DNA from: Actinomycetes bacterium
GTDB lineage: Bacteria; Actinomycetota; Actinomycetes; JAHEKZ01
DNA length: 33,359 bases
NCBI GenBank assembly: GCA_027118455.1
Contig: JAJAYZ010000086.1
Location: 1 to 33,359 of the forward strand
Direction of reading: 5' to 3'
Shown: one piece after another, positions 1 through 8,120 of the stretch
Layout of the letters: every line of letters begins with the position of its first letter
Position numbering within the stretch: position 1 is the stretch's first letter
Notes under the pieces: generated by a model
The model's database searches: none
Told to the model about the DNA's origin: nothing
What the model saw: the letters and a program-made list of their open reading frames with translations, nothing else
Program-made: the position numbers and the translations under genes

Positions 1-187
<187 letters not shown>

Positions 188-1624
188 TCAGCGGCTGACG
201 TGGATCGCCGGGATCCGACCGGCCCACGGCAGGGCCTCTTCCAGCTGGGCCGACAGGCGCAGAAGCAGTGACTCCTGACCGAAACCTCCAACGAGCTGCA
301 TGCCAATCGGCAGCCCGCTCTCGCTCGTGTGCATCGGCAGGCTGATCGCAGGCTGGCCGGTCGCATTAAAGACGGGCAGGAACGACTCCCGCTGCGACCA
401 TGTCTCGAACATCTTCCGCAGTTCGACCGGCTCCGTGGGGTCATACGTATTGAGCGGCGCAGGAAGGCGTCCCAAGGTGGGGGTCAGCAGGACGTCGTAG
501 GAGGCGAAGAACCAGCCCATAATGCGGGCCAGGTGGTTGGCCTGGCCCATCGCGTCGAGCAGCCTTCCTGCCGAGATGGTGCGCCCGTACTCAACTGCTG
601 CAAGGGTGGAGCCCTCGAGCGTGTTGGCGTCAACGGTCTTGCCCAAGAACGCGGCAAGGCCATCGACGGTGTGCGCGTTGTCGGCAGCCCAGACGTCAGT
701 CATCGCGACCAGGAACGGTTCCCAGTCGAACTGCGGGGTGGCCAGTTCGACATGGTGCCCGAGCGACTCCAGCAGCTGCGCCGTCGACTCGGTGGCCGCC
801 GCGACCTCAGGTTCGGCGTCCTGACCTGACCACGGCGTGCTCCAGTAGGCGATCCGAAGTGGCTCGACGGGGGCACCCATCTCGTCGATGAACGGTCTGA
901 CCGGGCCGGGGATGACGAACGGGTCGCCGTAGGCAGGACCGCCCAGAGCGTCCAGCATTGCGGCGGTGTCGCGAACCGAACGGCTCACCATGAAGTGGAC
1001 CGCCCACCCGGCGAGGGCCTCGGCGATCTGCGGCCCCCAGGTCACGCGCCCGCGTGAGGTCTTCAGCCCAACGACCCCGCAGGACGCGGCCGGGATCCGG
1101 ATAGAGCCGCCACCGTCGCTGGCCGACGCCACCGGCACGATCCCGGCCCCGACGACTGCAGCAGCCCCACCGCTGGAGCCGCCTGCGGAGTGGTCAGAGC
1201 TCCACGGGCTGCAGGTCAGCCCAGCGGCCAAAGTCTCGGTCGTGCCCATGATCCCGAACTCAGACGTCGTGGTGCGGCCCAGGTTGATCAGGCCGCTGCG
1301 GCGAATCCGATCATAGAAGGCGGTGTCGAGGGAGACCACCCAGTCTTCGCTGAGCCGGCTGCCGTTGCCGCAGTGCTTCCCGGCCTCGCCATGGAAGAGG
1401 TCCTTAACCATGGTCGGAACGCCGCGGAACGGCTCGGTGGGGATGTCGTCGCCGAGAGACTCGGCCCGATCGACGTAGGTCTCGACAACGGCACCGAGGA
1501 TGCCGTCGACGCGCTCGACGGCGGCTACGGCGCAGGCGGCGAGCTCGCGCGGACTGACCTGGCCGTCGGTTACCAGCTCAGCCAGCCCCAGGGCGTCGTA
1601 TTGGGCGTACTCATGCAACTCCAC
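188..1624 (-). CDS. Amidase signature family amidohydrolase
   Basis: Hydrolyses a carboxamide or amide bond; the substrate cannot be told from sequence. The amidase-signature core is complete. Numbered from the GTG at 1624, the catalytic lysine is K74 (in PTMVKDLFHG), the cis-serine is S150 (in the AGGSSGG stretch) and the nucleophile is S174 (in GGGSIRIP). The length of 478 residues is normal for the family. I chose GTG 1624 because a TAGCAT box lies seven bases upstream (1632-1637), matching the leaderless pattern of other genes here. A longer reading from GTG 1669 would add 15 residues with no recognisable ribosome site. Together with the glutamyl-tRNA amidotransferase A subunit this is a broad family, but no gatB or gatC lies nearby, so a stand-alone amidase is more likely. 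It is divergent from the C45 hydrolase and may share its pathway. Confidence 0.9.
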   Translation of the reverse strand: MELHEYAQYDALGLAELVTDGQVSPRELAACAVAAVERVDGILGAVVETYVDRAESLGDDIPTEPFRGVPTMVKDLFHGEAGKHCGNGSRLSEDWVVSLDTAFYDRIRRSGLINLGRTTTSEFGIMGTTETLAAGLTCSPWSSDHSAGGSSGGAAAVVGAGIVPVASASDGGGSIRIPAASCGVVGLKTSRGRVTWGPQIAEALAGWAVHFMVSRSVRDTAAMLDALGGPAYGDPFVIPGPVRPFIDEMGAPVEPLRIAYWSTPWSGQDAEPEVAAATESTAQLLESLGHHVELATPQFDWEPFLVAMTDVWAADNAHTVDGLAAFLGKTVDANTLEGSTLAAVEYGRTISAGRLLDAMGQANHLARIMGWFFASYDVLLTPTLGRLPAPLNTYDPTEPVELRKMFETWSQRESFLPVFNATGQPAISLPMHTSESGLPIGMQLVGGFGQESLLLRLSAQLEEALPWAGRIPAIHVSR

Positions 1625-1631
1625 CAGGGGG

Positions 1632-1637
1632 ATGCTA
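1632..1637 (-). promoter_or_regulatory. Candidate -10 box of the amidase gene
   Basis: On the minus strand TAGCAT is followed by seven bases and then GTG 1624, the geometry of a leaderless start. The same hexamer precedes vapB. No clear -35 box is seen. Confidence 0.45.
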
Positions 1638-1822
1638 GTCGTGGGGCAGGGCCGGCCCCGCGCGGCCACCCCCTGGCGTTTCGCGGCAATTGCTGTTCAT
1701 GGGTTGACCTGCGGGAAAGTTGCGACTGTGGCTCAATTGGGCGCCGTTTGCTGTCGATTTTCCTTCCGTATCGCTCATACTCGGGCGTACGTTCTGCTGC
1801 CCCCGTCTTTAGGTGGACCCGA

Positions 1823-2902
1823 ATGCATCACCCGCACGTCTCACCGGAGGTCGTCGAGCTCGACACGACCTTTCGGTCGATCGACGTCGGGAGCGCCTTG
1901 GACGGGCGGCTGTTCGACTTCTTCTCAGCCGCGTGGCCGGCCTACCGGCGGTGGTACCTCAGCCAAGGCGAGGCTGCTCGCCCACGCTACGCCGAGTGCT
2001 CCCAGATGCTGCGTACCTACATGCCTGAACTGGCGCCCACCTATGACCGACTGGTCGACGCGGTCGGCGGCGGCGACCTAGAAGCACGCTTCCTCAGCCA
2101 CTGGCGGCCGCCGCCCCTCTTCGCCGCATGCTCGCTGCTGACCTACAACCGCGAGCGCAACGTACTGCTGCGCAACTACGACTACCCTCCCCTGCTCTGT
2201 GACAACACGGTATTGGCGTCGTCCTGGCATGGAACGCGCGTGATGGCAATGACGGACTGCCTCTGGGGTGCTTTGGACGGCGTCAACGCGCACGGCCTGT
2301 CGGTGGCGATCGCATTCGGGGGCCGGCCGGTTGTCGGCGATGGCTTCGGCATCGGGCTCGTCGTGCGCTACTTGCTGGAGTTCGCTACCACCGTCGACGA
2401 GGCAGTGGCGATGCTGCACAGGATTCCGATCCAGTTGACGTACAACATTGCGTTGGTCGACGCGGCAGGCGGCTGTGCGATCGTGTACGTCGCCCCTGAC
2501 CGCGCGCCGGTGGTGAGCGGGGCCATCACTGCAGCCAACCGCCAGGGCCCAACGATGTGGCCCGAGCACGCCGAGTTCTGCGCAACGGTTCTACGCGAGC
2601 AAGCCATGGCTGAGGTGGTAGCCAACCCCGAGCTCGGCGTCCCAGATCTCGTCAACCAGTTCTTGGCCGCCCCGATCCACCGTTCAACCGCGACGAGCAC
2701 GTGGGGGACGGTCTATACCGCTGCGTACGACTCCGATCAGCGGATGCTCGAGCTCAGCTGGCCAGATGATAGGTGGACGTTGTCGCTTCACGACTTCGAA
2801 GAGGACGTGCGCCACCGTCGGTCGCTGGTGGCTGTGCCTCCACCGGTGTACGAACCGGCGGGGGATCACGTGCCCGAGCACCCTCCAGTATTGATCGCGT
2901 GA
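1823..2902 (+). CDS. C45-type Ntn-hydrolase / acyl-CoA:6-APA acyltransferase-like protein
   Basis: A 359-residue protein of the C45 autoproteolytic acyltransferase/hydrolase type. Family members cut themselves before a cysteine that becomes the N-terminal nucleophile, then hydrolyse or exchange amide bonds. The likely cleavage site is A102/C103, in FAACSLLTYNRE. It is followed by the RNYDY motif and a conserved core around WGALDGVNAHGLSVAIAFGG and YNIALVDAAGG. The open frame extends further upstream, but ATG 1823 has a good ribosome site (AGGTGGA, 1811-1817, five-base spacing), and the upstream part is antisense to the amidase. The ATP-grasp ligase follows after 43 bases. The substrate is unknown; acting on the ligase's amide product is an inference from gene order only. 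No signal peptide is visible, so it is probably cytoplasmic. Confidence 0.8.
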   Translation: MHHPHVSPEVVELDTTFRSIDVGSALDGRLFDFFSAAWPAYRRWYLSQGEAARPRYAECSQMLRTYMPELAPTYDRLVDAVGGGDLEARFLSHWRPPPLFAACSLLTYNRERNVLLRNYDYPPLLCDNTVLASSWHGTRVMAMTDCLWGALDGVNAHGLSVAIAFGGRPVVGDGFGIGLVVRYLLEFATTVDEAVAMLHRIPIQLTYNIALVDAAGGCAIVYVAPDRAPVVSGAITAANRQGPTMWPEHAEFCATVLREQAMAEVVANPELGVPDLVNQFLAAPIHRSTATSTWGTVYTAAYDSDQRMLELSWPDDRWTLSLHDFEEDVRHRRSLVAVPPPVYEPAGDHVPEHPPVLIA

Positions 2903-2930
2903 ACGCCGGTCACGGGGTTCAGAACAGGGA

Positions 2931-2936
2931 TAGGGT
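2931..2936 (+). promoter_or_regulatory. Candidate -10 box before the ATP-grasp gene
   Basis: TAGGGT ends nine bases before ATG 2946, so an RNA starting there would carry almost no leader. The identical hexamer precedes purD. This suggests the ligase can be transcribed separately from the C45 gene. Confidence 0.4.
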
Positions 2937-2945
2937 CCCGGCAGG

Positions 2946-4550
2946 ATGGCGAAGAAGAAGAAGGACAAGAAGGGCAAGCGCAAGAAGCACAAGCGCGCTG
3001 GCCGCCCTCCACGGCGACTGGACAAGACCATGAGCAACGTCGGTACCGGGTCGGCCAAGAAACCGACCAAGACCCAAAAGGCCAAGGCAACGCGGGCGCG
3101 CCGCAAACCGAAAGGGCCTGTCCTTCGCAGCCTCTCAGACATCTACCAGTACTTCCGCGAGAACACCTCGCCGGTCTACTTCATCTCGCCGACGTCTTAC
3201 AACTTGCTCGGTATCGATGAGTGGATCGGCGCGTTCCGCTACATCACCTACTTCGACAGCTTCCACGGCTCACACTCGAGGTCGTTCTCACCGTCGCACG
3301 CTGGGCCGCGGGACTTCGAGTCGTTCGAATCGGTGAACTCCTACCTCCTCGGAAACAAAGAGGTCATCGACTTCATCAAGAAGAGCGGCCCGGGCAAGGT
3401 GCTGTTTGTGATGTTTGACGAAGAGACCGAAGATTTCGCCCACCAGCTGGGCTTAGAGATCGCCCTACCTCCCCGCGAGCTGCGCGAGAAGATCGACTCC
3501 AAGATCGTCACGACGCAATTGGGTAACGAGGCCGGTGTTGCGAGCGTCCCCAACGTTATGGGTAAGGCGGACACCTACAAGAAGCTGCGCAAGCTGGCAA
3601 AGAGTGCCGACCTGGGCGACGACCTCGTCGTCCAGACGCCTTATGGAGACTCAGGCCGCACTACCTTCTTCATCTCGAACGAGGACGACTTCCTTGAGAA
3701 CGAAGAGGTGCTCACCGATACCGAGCTCAAGGTGATGAAGCGGATCAACCACTTCCCCGGGACGGTTGAGGCGTGTGCGACGCGTCACGGCACGCTTGTT
3801 GGCCCGATCCAGACCGACATCACCGGTTTCCCCGAGCTCACGCCTTACCGCGGAGGCTGGTGCGGCAACGACGTCTTCCCTGGTGTGTTCACCGATGACG
3901 TCCGCAAGCAAATCGGTCGGATGGCTCGCAAGCTTGGCGAGCGGCTTTACGAGGTCGGCTACAAGGGCGTCTTCTGCCTCGACTTCCTCGTCGACGACGA
4001 CGACGGGAACGTCTACTTGGGAGAGATCAACCCGCGTATCTCTGGTGCATCCCCGTTGACCAATCTCATCACGTCGCGGTACGGCGGCATCCCGCTCTTC
4101 CTGTTTCACATGCTCGAGTTCTCCGACGTTGACTGGGAGATCGACATCGACGCCGTGCAACAGCGTTGGCGCGACTTCGACCGGTGGACGCAGCTCGTGC
4201 TCAAGCAGGTGACCGACGACGTCGAGCTCATCACCGCTGCCCCGCGCAGCGGGCTGTGGCGCATGGGCGACGACGGCAAGATCGCGTACGTCCACGAGGA
4301 AACCGACTGGCACAACGTCAGCGACGACGCTGAAGCGTTCTACATGCAGGTGTACGGCGAGGGCGAGTATCGCTATCCAGGGGCAGATCTCGGCATCCTG
4401 GTCACCCGCGACCGCATGCAGACCGACAGTCGCGAGCTGTTGGCGCGCGGGTCAAAGTGGGCCAAGGCAATCGGTGAGCAGTTCCACGGCATCCCACCGG
4501 AGGGCCGCGTCATCACCCCAGAGGAGCTCCTCTACGCCAAGTGGTTCTAA
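2946..4550 (+). CDS. ATP-grasp ligase with lysine-rich N-terminal tail
   Basis: A 534-residue protein of the kind usually auto-annotated as biotin carboxylase. The ATP-grasp fold is visible: a nucleotide-binding strand around DLVVQTPYGDSGRTTFFI and the metal-binding signature LGEINPRISG with E360, N362 and R364. The fold joins a carboxylate to an amine or similar nucleophile with ATP. No biotin-carboxyl-carrier partner or carboxyltransferase gene is nearby, so amide ligation is more likely than carboxylation. Residues 1-58 carry 18 Lys and 8 Arg and almost no hydrophobic residues, unlike the rest of the protein; they look disordered and resemble the basic tails of nucleoid proteins. ATG 2946 is the only start that includes the tail; ATG 3030 (M29) would drop half of it. 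It lies downstream of the C45 hydrolase and convergent with the next gene. The product is unknown. Confidence 0.75.
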   Translation: MAKKKKDKKGKRKKHKRAGRPPRRLDKTMSNVGTGSAKKPTKTQKAKATRARRKPKGPVLRSLSDIYQYFRENTSPVYFISPTSYNLLGIDEWIGAFRYITYFDSFHGSHSRSFSPSHAGPRDFESFESVNSYLLGNKEVIDFIKKSGPGKVLFVMFDEETEDFAHQLGLEIALPPRELREKIDSKIVTTQLGNEAGVASVPNVMGKADTYKKLRKLAKSADLGDDLVVQTPYGDSGRTTFFISNEDDFLENEEVLTDTELKVMKRINHFPGTVEACATRHGTLVGPIQTDITGFPELTPYRGGWCGNDVFPGVFTDDVRKQIGRMARKLGERLYEVGYKGVFCLDFLVDDDDGNVYLGEINPRISGASPLTNLITSRYGGIPLFLFHMLEFSDVDWEIDIDAVQQRWRDFDRWTQLVLKQVTDDVELITAAPRSGLWRMGDDGKIAYVHEETDWHNVSDDAEAFYMQVYGEGEYRYPGADLGILVTRDRMQTDSRELLARGSKWAKAIGEQFHGIPPEGRVITPEELLYAKWF

Positions 4551-4585
4551 CCCCCGAGCCCGCCGAGCATCCCTCTGGGTGCCAC
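4551..4585. repeat. Intergenic repeat element, copy 1
   Basis: A 35-base element that starts on the first base after the stop codon of the ATP-grasp gene. It matches 25597-25630 at 31 of 35 positions, including one single-base gap; the other copy begins one base after an unrelated stop codon. The end of this copy overlaps the 11-base direct repeat GTGCCACTTCT (4579-4589 and 4611-4621). An 8-base inverted repeat, TCTTGGCG 4587-4594 and CGCCAAGA 4653-4660, spans the rest of this convergent gap and could act as a two-way terminator. Confidence 0.7.
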
Positions 4586-4675
4586 TTCTTGGCGCTTAGT
4601 GTGCTGATGTGTGCCACTTCTGGGTGAGCCTTCCGCTTATCGCGGTCGGTTACGCCAAGAGCCCAGCGGTGCTCG

Positions 4676-5854
4676 CTAAGCGGTGGGCGAGAGATTCGCT
4701 GATGCTAAACGCGCGAGGGCATCCCCGAGGACCTGCTCCTGCTTGCTGAACGTCCAGCGCACGAGGGCGCGTTCGGCTGGGCCTGGGTCTTCATAGAAGA
4801 CCGAGCAAGGCACGGCGACAACTGCAGCGCGTTCGGGCAGAGCGCGGCAGAACGCGAGGGCGTCCTCCCAACCGATGGATCGAACGTCAGTGGTGACGAA
4901 GTAGGTGCCGCGCGGGCGGTAGGTCGTGAGTCCAAGCTGAGTCAGACCGTCGCTCAATAGGTCGCGACGATCGGCCATCGATTCGCGCAACCCTTCGACC
5001 CAGGGCATCTCGTTCTCGAGCGCATGAGCCACTGCGAACTGGAACGGGCCTCCGCTCACGAAGGTAAGAAACTGCTTGGTCGTGCGCACTGCCGCGACGT
5101 ATTCGGGCGGACCTGTAACCCATCCAATCTTCCACCCGGTGAACGAAAAGGTCTTACCAGCGCTGGAGATCGAGATGGTGCGTTCTGCCATGCCCGGGAG
5201 TTTGGAGATCGGGATGTGGGGTTCGTCGAAGGCCAAGTGCTCATAGACCTCGTCTGTGACGACCAGCAGGTCGTGCTCGATCGCCACGCGGGCCACAGCG
5301 TCCAGCTCGTCGCGGTTGAGAACCGCCCCCGTGGGATTGTGCGGTGAGTTCAGCAGGATCACCTTCGTTCGGTCGGTAACCGCTGCCCGGAGCCGGACTT
5401 CGTCGAGGCGGAAGGTCGGCGGGTCCAGCCGCACGGGAACGCAGCTGCCGCGTGCCATGGTGATTGTCGCGCGGTACGAGTCGTAGAACGGCTCGAGCGC
5501 GATGACCTCGTCGCCTTCATCGACGAAAGCCAACATGGCAGCGGCGATCGCCTCGGTGGCTCCCGCAGTCACGAGCACGTCGGTATCAGGGTCGAGGGTC
5601 TGCCCGTACCAACGCTCCTGGTGTGCGGCGATCGCTTGCCGCAGAACAGGTACCCCTGGGCCGGGTGGGTACTGGTTGCCCAGGCCGGCTCGAATGGCTG
5701 AGATCGCTGCCTCGGCGACCGACGGCGGACCGTCGACGTCAGGGAACCCCTGCCCGAGGTTGATGGCGCCTGTCGAAACGGCGAGTGCGGACATCTCGGC
5801 GAAGATCGTGGTGCCGAGCCCAGCCAAGTGGGGGACGAGACGGTCGCTGCTCAC
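4676..5854 (-). CDS. PLP-dependent class I/II aminotransferase (DapC/YbdL-like)
   Basis: Moves an amino group between an amino acid and a 2-oxo acid using pyridoxal phosphate. All fold type I landmarks are present in the 392 residues: NSPHNPTG (N173), DEVYEHLAF (D201 and Y204) and the cofactor lysine K234 in SSAGKTFSFTGWKIG, with the C-terminal arginine in ALVRWTFSK. The N-terminal INLGQGFPD motif is typical of the subgroup that includes actinobacterial N-succinyldiaminopimelate aminotransferase (DapC) and methionine/kynurenine-type enzymes; the exact substrate is not decided. The start is GTG 5854, six bases behind a TACGGC box. It is divergent from the acyl-CoA-dehydrogenase-like gene with only 22 bases between the two starts, so the pair is likely co-controlled. 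Lysine biosynthesis is one plausible role. Confidence 0.88.
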   Translation of the reverse strand: MSSDRLVPHLAGLGTTIFAEMSALAVSTGAINLGQGFPDVDGPPSVAEAAISAIRAGLGNQYPPGPGVPVLRQAIAAHQERWYGQTLDPDTDVLVTAGATEAIAAAMLAFVDEGDEVIALEPFYDSYRATITMARGSCVPVRLDPPTFRLDEVRLRAAVTDRTKVILLNSPHNPTGAVLNRDELDAVARVAIEHDLLVVTDEVYEHLAFDEPHIPISKLPGMAERTISISSAGKTFSFTGWKIGWVTGPPEYVAAVRTTKQFLTFVSGGPFQFAVAHALENEMPWVEGLRESMADRRDLLSDGLTQLGLTTYRPRGTYFVTTDVRSIGWEDALAFCRALPERAAVVAVPCSVFYEDPGPAERALVRWTFSKQEQVLGDALARLASANLSPTA

Positions 5855-5860
5855 GGCCCC

Positions 5861-5870
5861 GCCGTACGGT
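5861..5870. promoter_or_regulatory. Divergent leaderless promoter with one shared palindrome
   Basis: The palindrome CCGTACGG (5862-5869) supplies a plus-strand TACGGT box (5865-5870) six bases before GTG 5877 and a minus-strand TACGGC box (5866-5861) six bases before GTG 5854. The two boxes overlap by two bases, so only one polymerase should be able to open this DNA at a time. Confidence 0.5.
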
Positions 5871-5876
5871 GGTCTG

Positions 5877-6956
5877 GTGATCGAAGACGTGATCGGAGCC
5901 GATGCGCGGGTCAGCGCTTCGGCACAGTTGACGACGGCGGTGGACGCGGTCCGTTCCTATGCGCCAGGTGCGCAGCTCCTGGAGATCAACGGAGTGAGTC
6001 GCGCCGACGTCGACCGGCTTGCTGCGGCCGGCGTCCTCTCGGCTGGCCTCGTCGAGGGCTGGGCGCCGGCGCAGACGCGCGAGGTGCACGAGCAGCTTGC
6101 CGGGGCTTCCGGCGCGCTGTGGTTCGTCCTGACACAGCACCGGTCGCCGGCCGAGGCGGCCCGGACCACCGAGAACGCGGCACTAGGTGACCGCTGGGCG
6201 GCTGGCCTCGTCAGCGGTGCCCTGCTCGGTGCCGTTGCCTTCGCGCATCTGCGGAGGCCCGGTGGGCTGACGGTTACCGCCACTCGCCATGGTGACGGTT
6301 GGTTGGTGAGCGGCCGACTGGACTGGATCACCTCGTGGGGTCTGGCCGACGTGCTGTTGCTCATGGCTGAGACGCCCGATGGCGAGGTCGTTCAAGCGCT
6401 GCTGCCCGCGTCCGAAGGCGAGGGACTGATGATCACCGGTGAGTTGCCGCTGGCAGCGATGCAAGGCACATCCACGGTCGGTGCCGTCCTGGATCGCATG
6501 CCGATCGGCGATGGCGAGGTGGCGCACGTACTACCCAAACGTGAGTGGCTAGCTGCGGACGCGCTGCGCACGGCGAACGCGCCTCCGGCTGTGTTCGGGC
6601 TCACGCGTGTGGCACTGAATGCACTACTCGCCGCGTCGGCACAGCGGCAGTGGGCATCGGCAGCGGGCCTGGCCGCGCGCTGGCGACGCGAGTTTGAGGA
6701 TGTCCGTACCCGTGTCTACGCCTTGGTTGATGACGTTGTGCCGAGTGAGGCCGTCGCAGAACGGGTTGCGCTCCGGGCGCAGATCACGAAGCTGGCTCAG
6801 GACGTGACATCAGCGCTGGTCACCGTGCAGGCTGGACGCGCGATGTTGCTCTCCTCGCCAGAGCAACGCTGGGCGCGTGAGGCGCTCTTCGCCCTCGTGC
6901 AGGCCCAGACCCAAGTGACGCGGGAGGCGCTGATCGGGGCGTACTCGGACCGATGA
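5877..6956 (+). CDS. Acyl-CoA dehydrogenase-like protein
   Basis: A 359-residue protein resembling divergent actinobacterial acyl-CoA dehydrogenases. The middle beta domain is recognisable in the stretch from LTVTATRHGDGWLVSGR through WITSWGLADVLLLM, which matches the flavin-contact WITS region of the family. The C-terminal third (from about residue 225) is helical, as in the family's four-helix domain. The N-terminal domain is short and the catalytic glutamate cannot be placed with confidence, so it may not be an active dehydrogenase. The open frame runs further upstream, but that part is antisense to the aminotransferase; GTG 5877 with a TACGGT box six bases upstream is the better start. 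Its substrate is unknown. Sharing a promoter with the aminotransferase hints at joint use, by inference. Confidence 0.7.
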   Translation: MIEDVIGADARVSASAQLTTAVDAVRSYAPGAQLLEINGVSRADVDRLAAAGVLSAGLVEGWAPAQTREVHEQLAGASGALWFVLTQHRSPAEAARTTENAALGDRWAAGLVSGALLGAVAFAHLRRPGGLTVTATRHGDGWLVSGRLDWITSWGLADVLLLMAETPDGEVVQALLPASEGEGLMITGELPLAAMQGTSTVGAVLDRMPIGDGEVAHVLPKREWLAADALRTANAPPAVFGLTRVALNALLAASAQRQWASAAGLAARWRREFEDVRTRVYALVDDVVPSEAVAERVALRAQITKLAQDVTSALVTVQAGRAMLLSSPEQRWAREALFALVQAQTQVTREALIGAYSDR

Positions 6957-7003
6957 ATGCGGAGCTTGTTCCGCAGAAGCGGGTGAACGCGTCGTTCTTG
7001 GGG

Positions 7004-8095
7004 TTAGAGGAGGGCGCGGAGGCGTTCGAGTGGGAGTTGTGGTGAGCGGAAGCCGTTACGCCCCACCATCGTCTCGGCGGCAACGAGGGCGTTGACCACT
7101 GCCTCCTCGACCGCGTGAACGGTGGCTGCGTACAGCGCGTCGACGCGGGCCCATGGCACGAAGTCAGCGGTGGCCAGTGATCTGACAGGAGGTGCATCCA
7201 ACTCCCCCACGTGCAGCGCTCCTGAGTTTCCGGTGGAAAACGCCAGGAAGATGTCACCACTGAAGTGCGATCCCGTCGTTCCCGTGCGGGCAAGGCCGAG
7301 GGGAACACGGCGCGCCAGCGCCTGGCACTGCTGCGGCAGCAGCGGCGCATCGGTAGCGACGACGACGATGACCGAGCCTCCCCCTTTCGGACGAGTCTGC
7401 GCGGGAACGAACGGGTTGTCGCCAGATATCGCCTTGCCCACCTGAACGCCGCGGATCGTCAGCTCATGGCGGTCGCCGAAGTTCGCCTGCGTGATCACTC
7501 CGACGGTGTACGCATCGTCCCCGTACTTCACGATGCGCGATGCCGTCCCCGTTCCGCCTTTGAAGGCGTAGCAGTTCATGCCGGTGCCACCTCCGACGTT
7601 CCCCTCGGCAAGAGGACCGCCGGAGGCGGTCTGCAGAGCCGCGACGGCGTGCGCGCCGGTGACGTGCTGTCCGTTGATGTCGTTGAGATCGCCGTCGAAG
7701 GTTTCGCCGACGCAGGGCAGCAACCACTCGCGCGCGACGCGGGGGTGTTCGTCGATGACCCAGTCGATGATCCCGCGGTGCACCGGGCCGACGGCGTGCG
7801 AGTTCGTGATGGCGATGGGTAGGTGGAGCAGCCCGGTCTCGGCGATCCAGTGTGAGCCCGTCAGCTCACCGTTGCCGTTCATCGAGTACATCCCGGCATG
7901 GCAGGGATCTCCGACGCCACTCTTGCCTCGCGGCAGGATCGCGGTAACTCCGGTTCGTACGGCGTGCTCATCTTCGCCTTCGATGAGCGTCGTGAAGCCG
8001 GCCTCGACCCCGGGAACATCGGTGATGGCGTTGTGCGGTCCCGGGGTGCCGTCGAACTCGATTCCGAGGTCGCGGGCGCGCGGTTTCGTCGTCAT
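7004..8095 (-). CDS. P1 family (DmpA/S58) aminopeptidase
   Basis: Belongs to the DmpA/BapA group of Ntn-fold peptidases, which self-cleave and release N-terminal D- or L-amino acids or beta-peptides. Sequence landmarks are the GPHNAITDVPGVEAG start, the NVGGGTGMNCYAFKGGTGTASR loop, and GGGSVIVVVATDAPL, where the serine (S256 counted from the longer start, S241 here) is the expected nucleophile after autocleavage at Gly-Ser. I chose ATG 8095 (363 residues) because family alignment begins with RARDLGIEFDG and because a longer reading from GTG 8140 would run into the divergent SDR gene. A CACGAT hexamer six bases upstream is a weak -10 candidate. It is convergent with the acyl-CoA-dehydrogenase-like gene, 47 bases apart. 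Natural substrate unknown. Confidence 0.88.
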   Translation of the reverse strand: MTTKPRARDLGIEFDGTPGPHNAITDVPGVEAGFTTLIEGEDEHAVRTGVTAILPRGKSGVGDPCHAGMYSMNGNGELTGSHWIAETGLLHLPIAITNSHAVGPVHRGIIDWVIDEHPRVAREWLLPCVGETFDGDLNDINGQHVTGAHAVAALQTASGGPLAEGNVGGGTGMNCYAFKGGTGTASRIVKYGDDAYTVGVITQANFGDRHELTIRGVQVGKAISGDNPFVPAQTRPKGGGSVIVVVATDAPLLPQQCQALARRVPLGLARTGTTGSHFSGDIFLAFSTGNSGALHVGELDAPPVRSLATADFVPWARVDALYAATVHAVEEAVVNALVAAETMVGRNGFRSPQLPLERLRALL

Positions 8096-8120
8096 GCTCA
8101 GATCGTGCCAGGGTGAGCAG

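Noticed and set aside
188..1624. GatA, glutamyl-tRNA amidotransferase subunit
   Set aside because: The amidase fold is shared, but no gatB or gatC partner is present and the substrate region does not show GatA-specific motifs I can recognise.
1190..1822. Upstream extension of the C45 gene's open frame
   Set aside because: It lies antisense to the amidase, and ATG 1823 has a strong ribosome site and matches the family start.
2946..4550. Annotation as biotin carboxylase
   Set aside because: Only the generic ATP-grasp signature supports it. No carboxyltransferase or BCCP gene is nearby, and no biotin-carboxylase-specific motif is evident.
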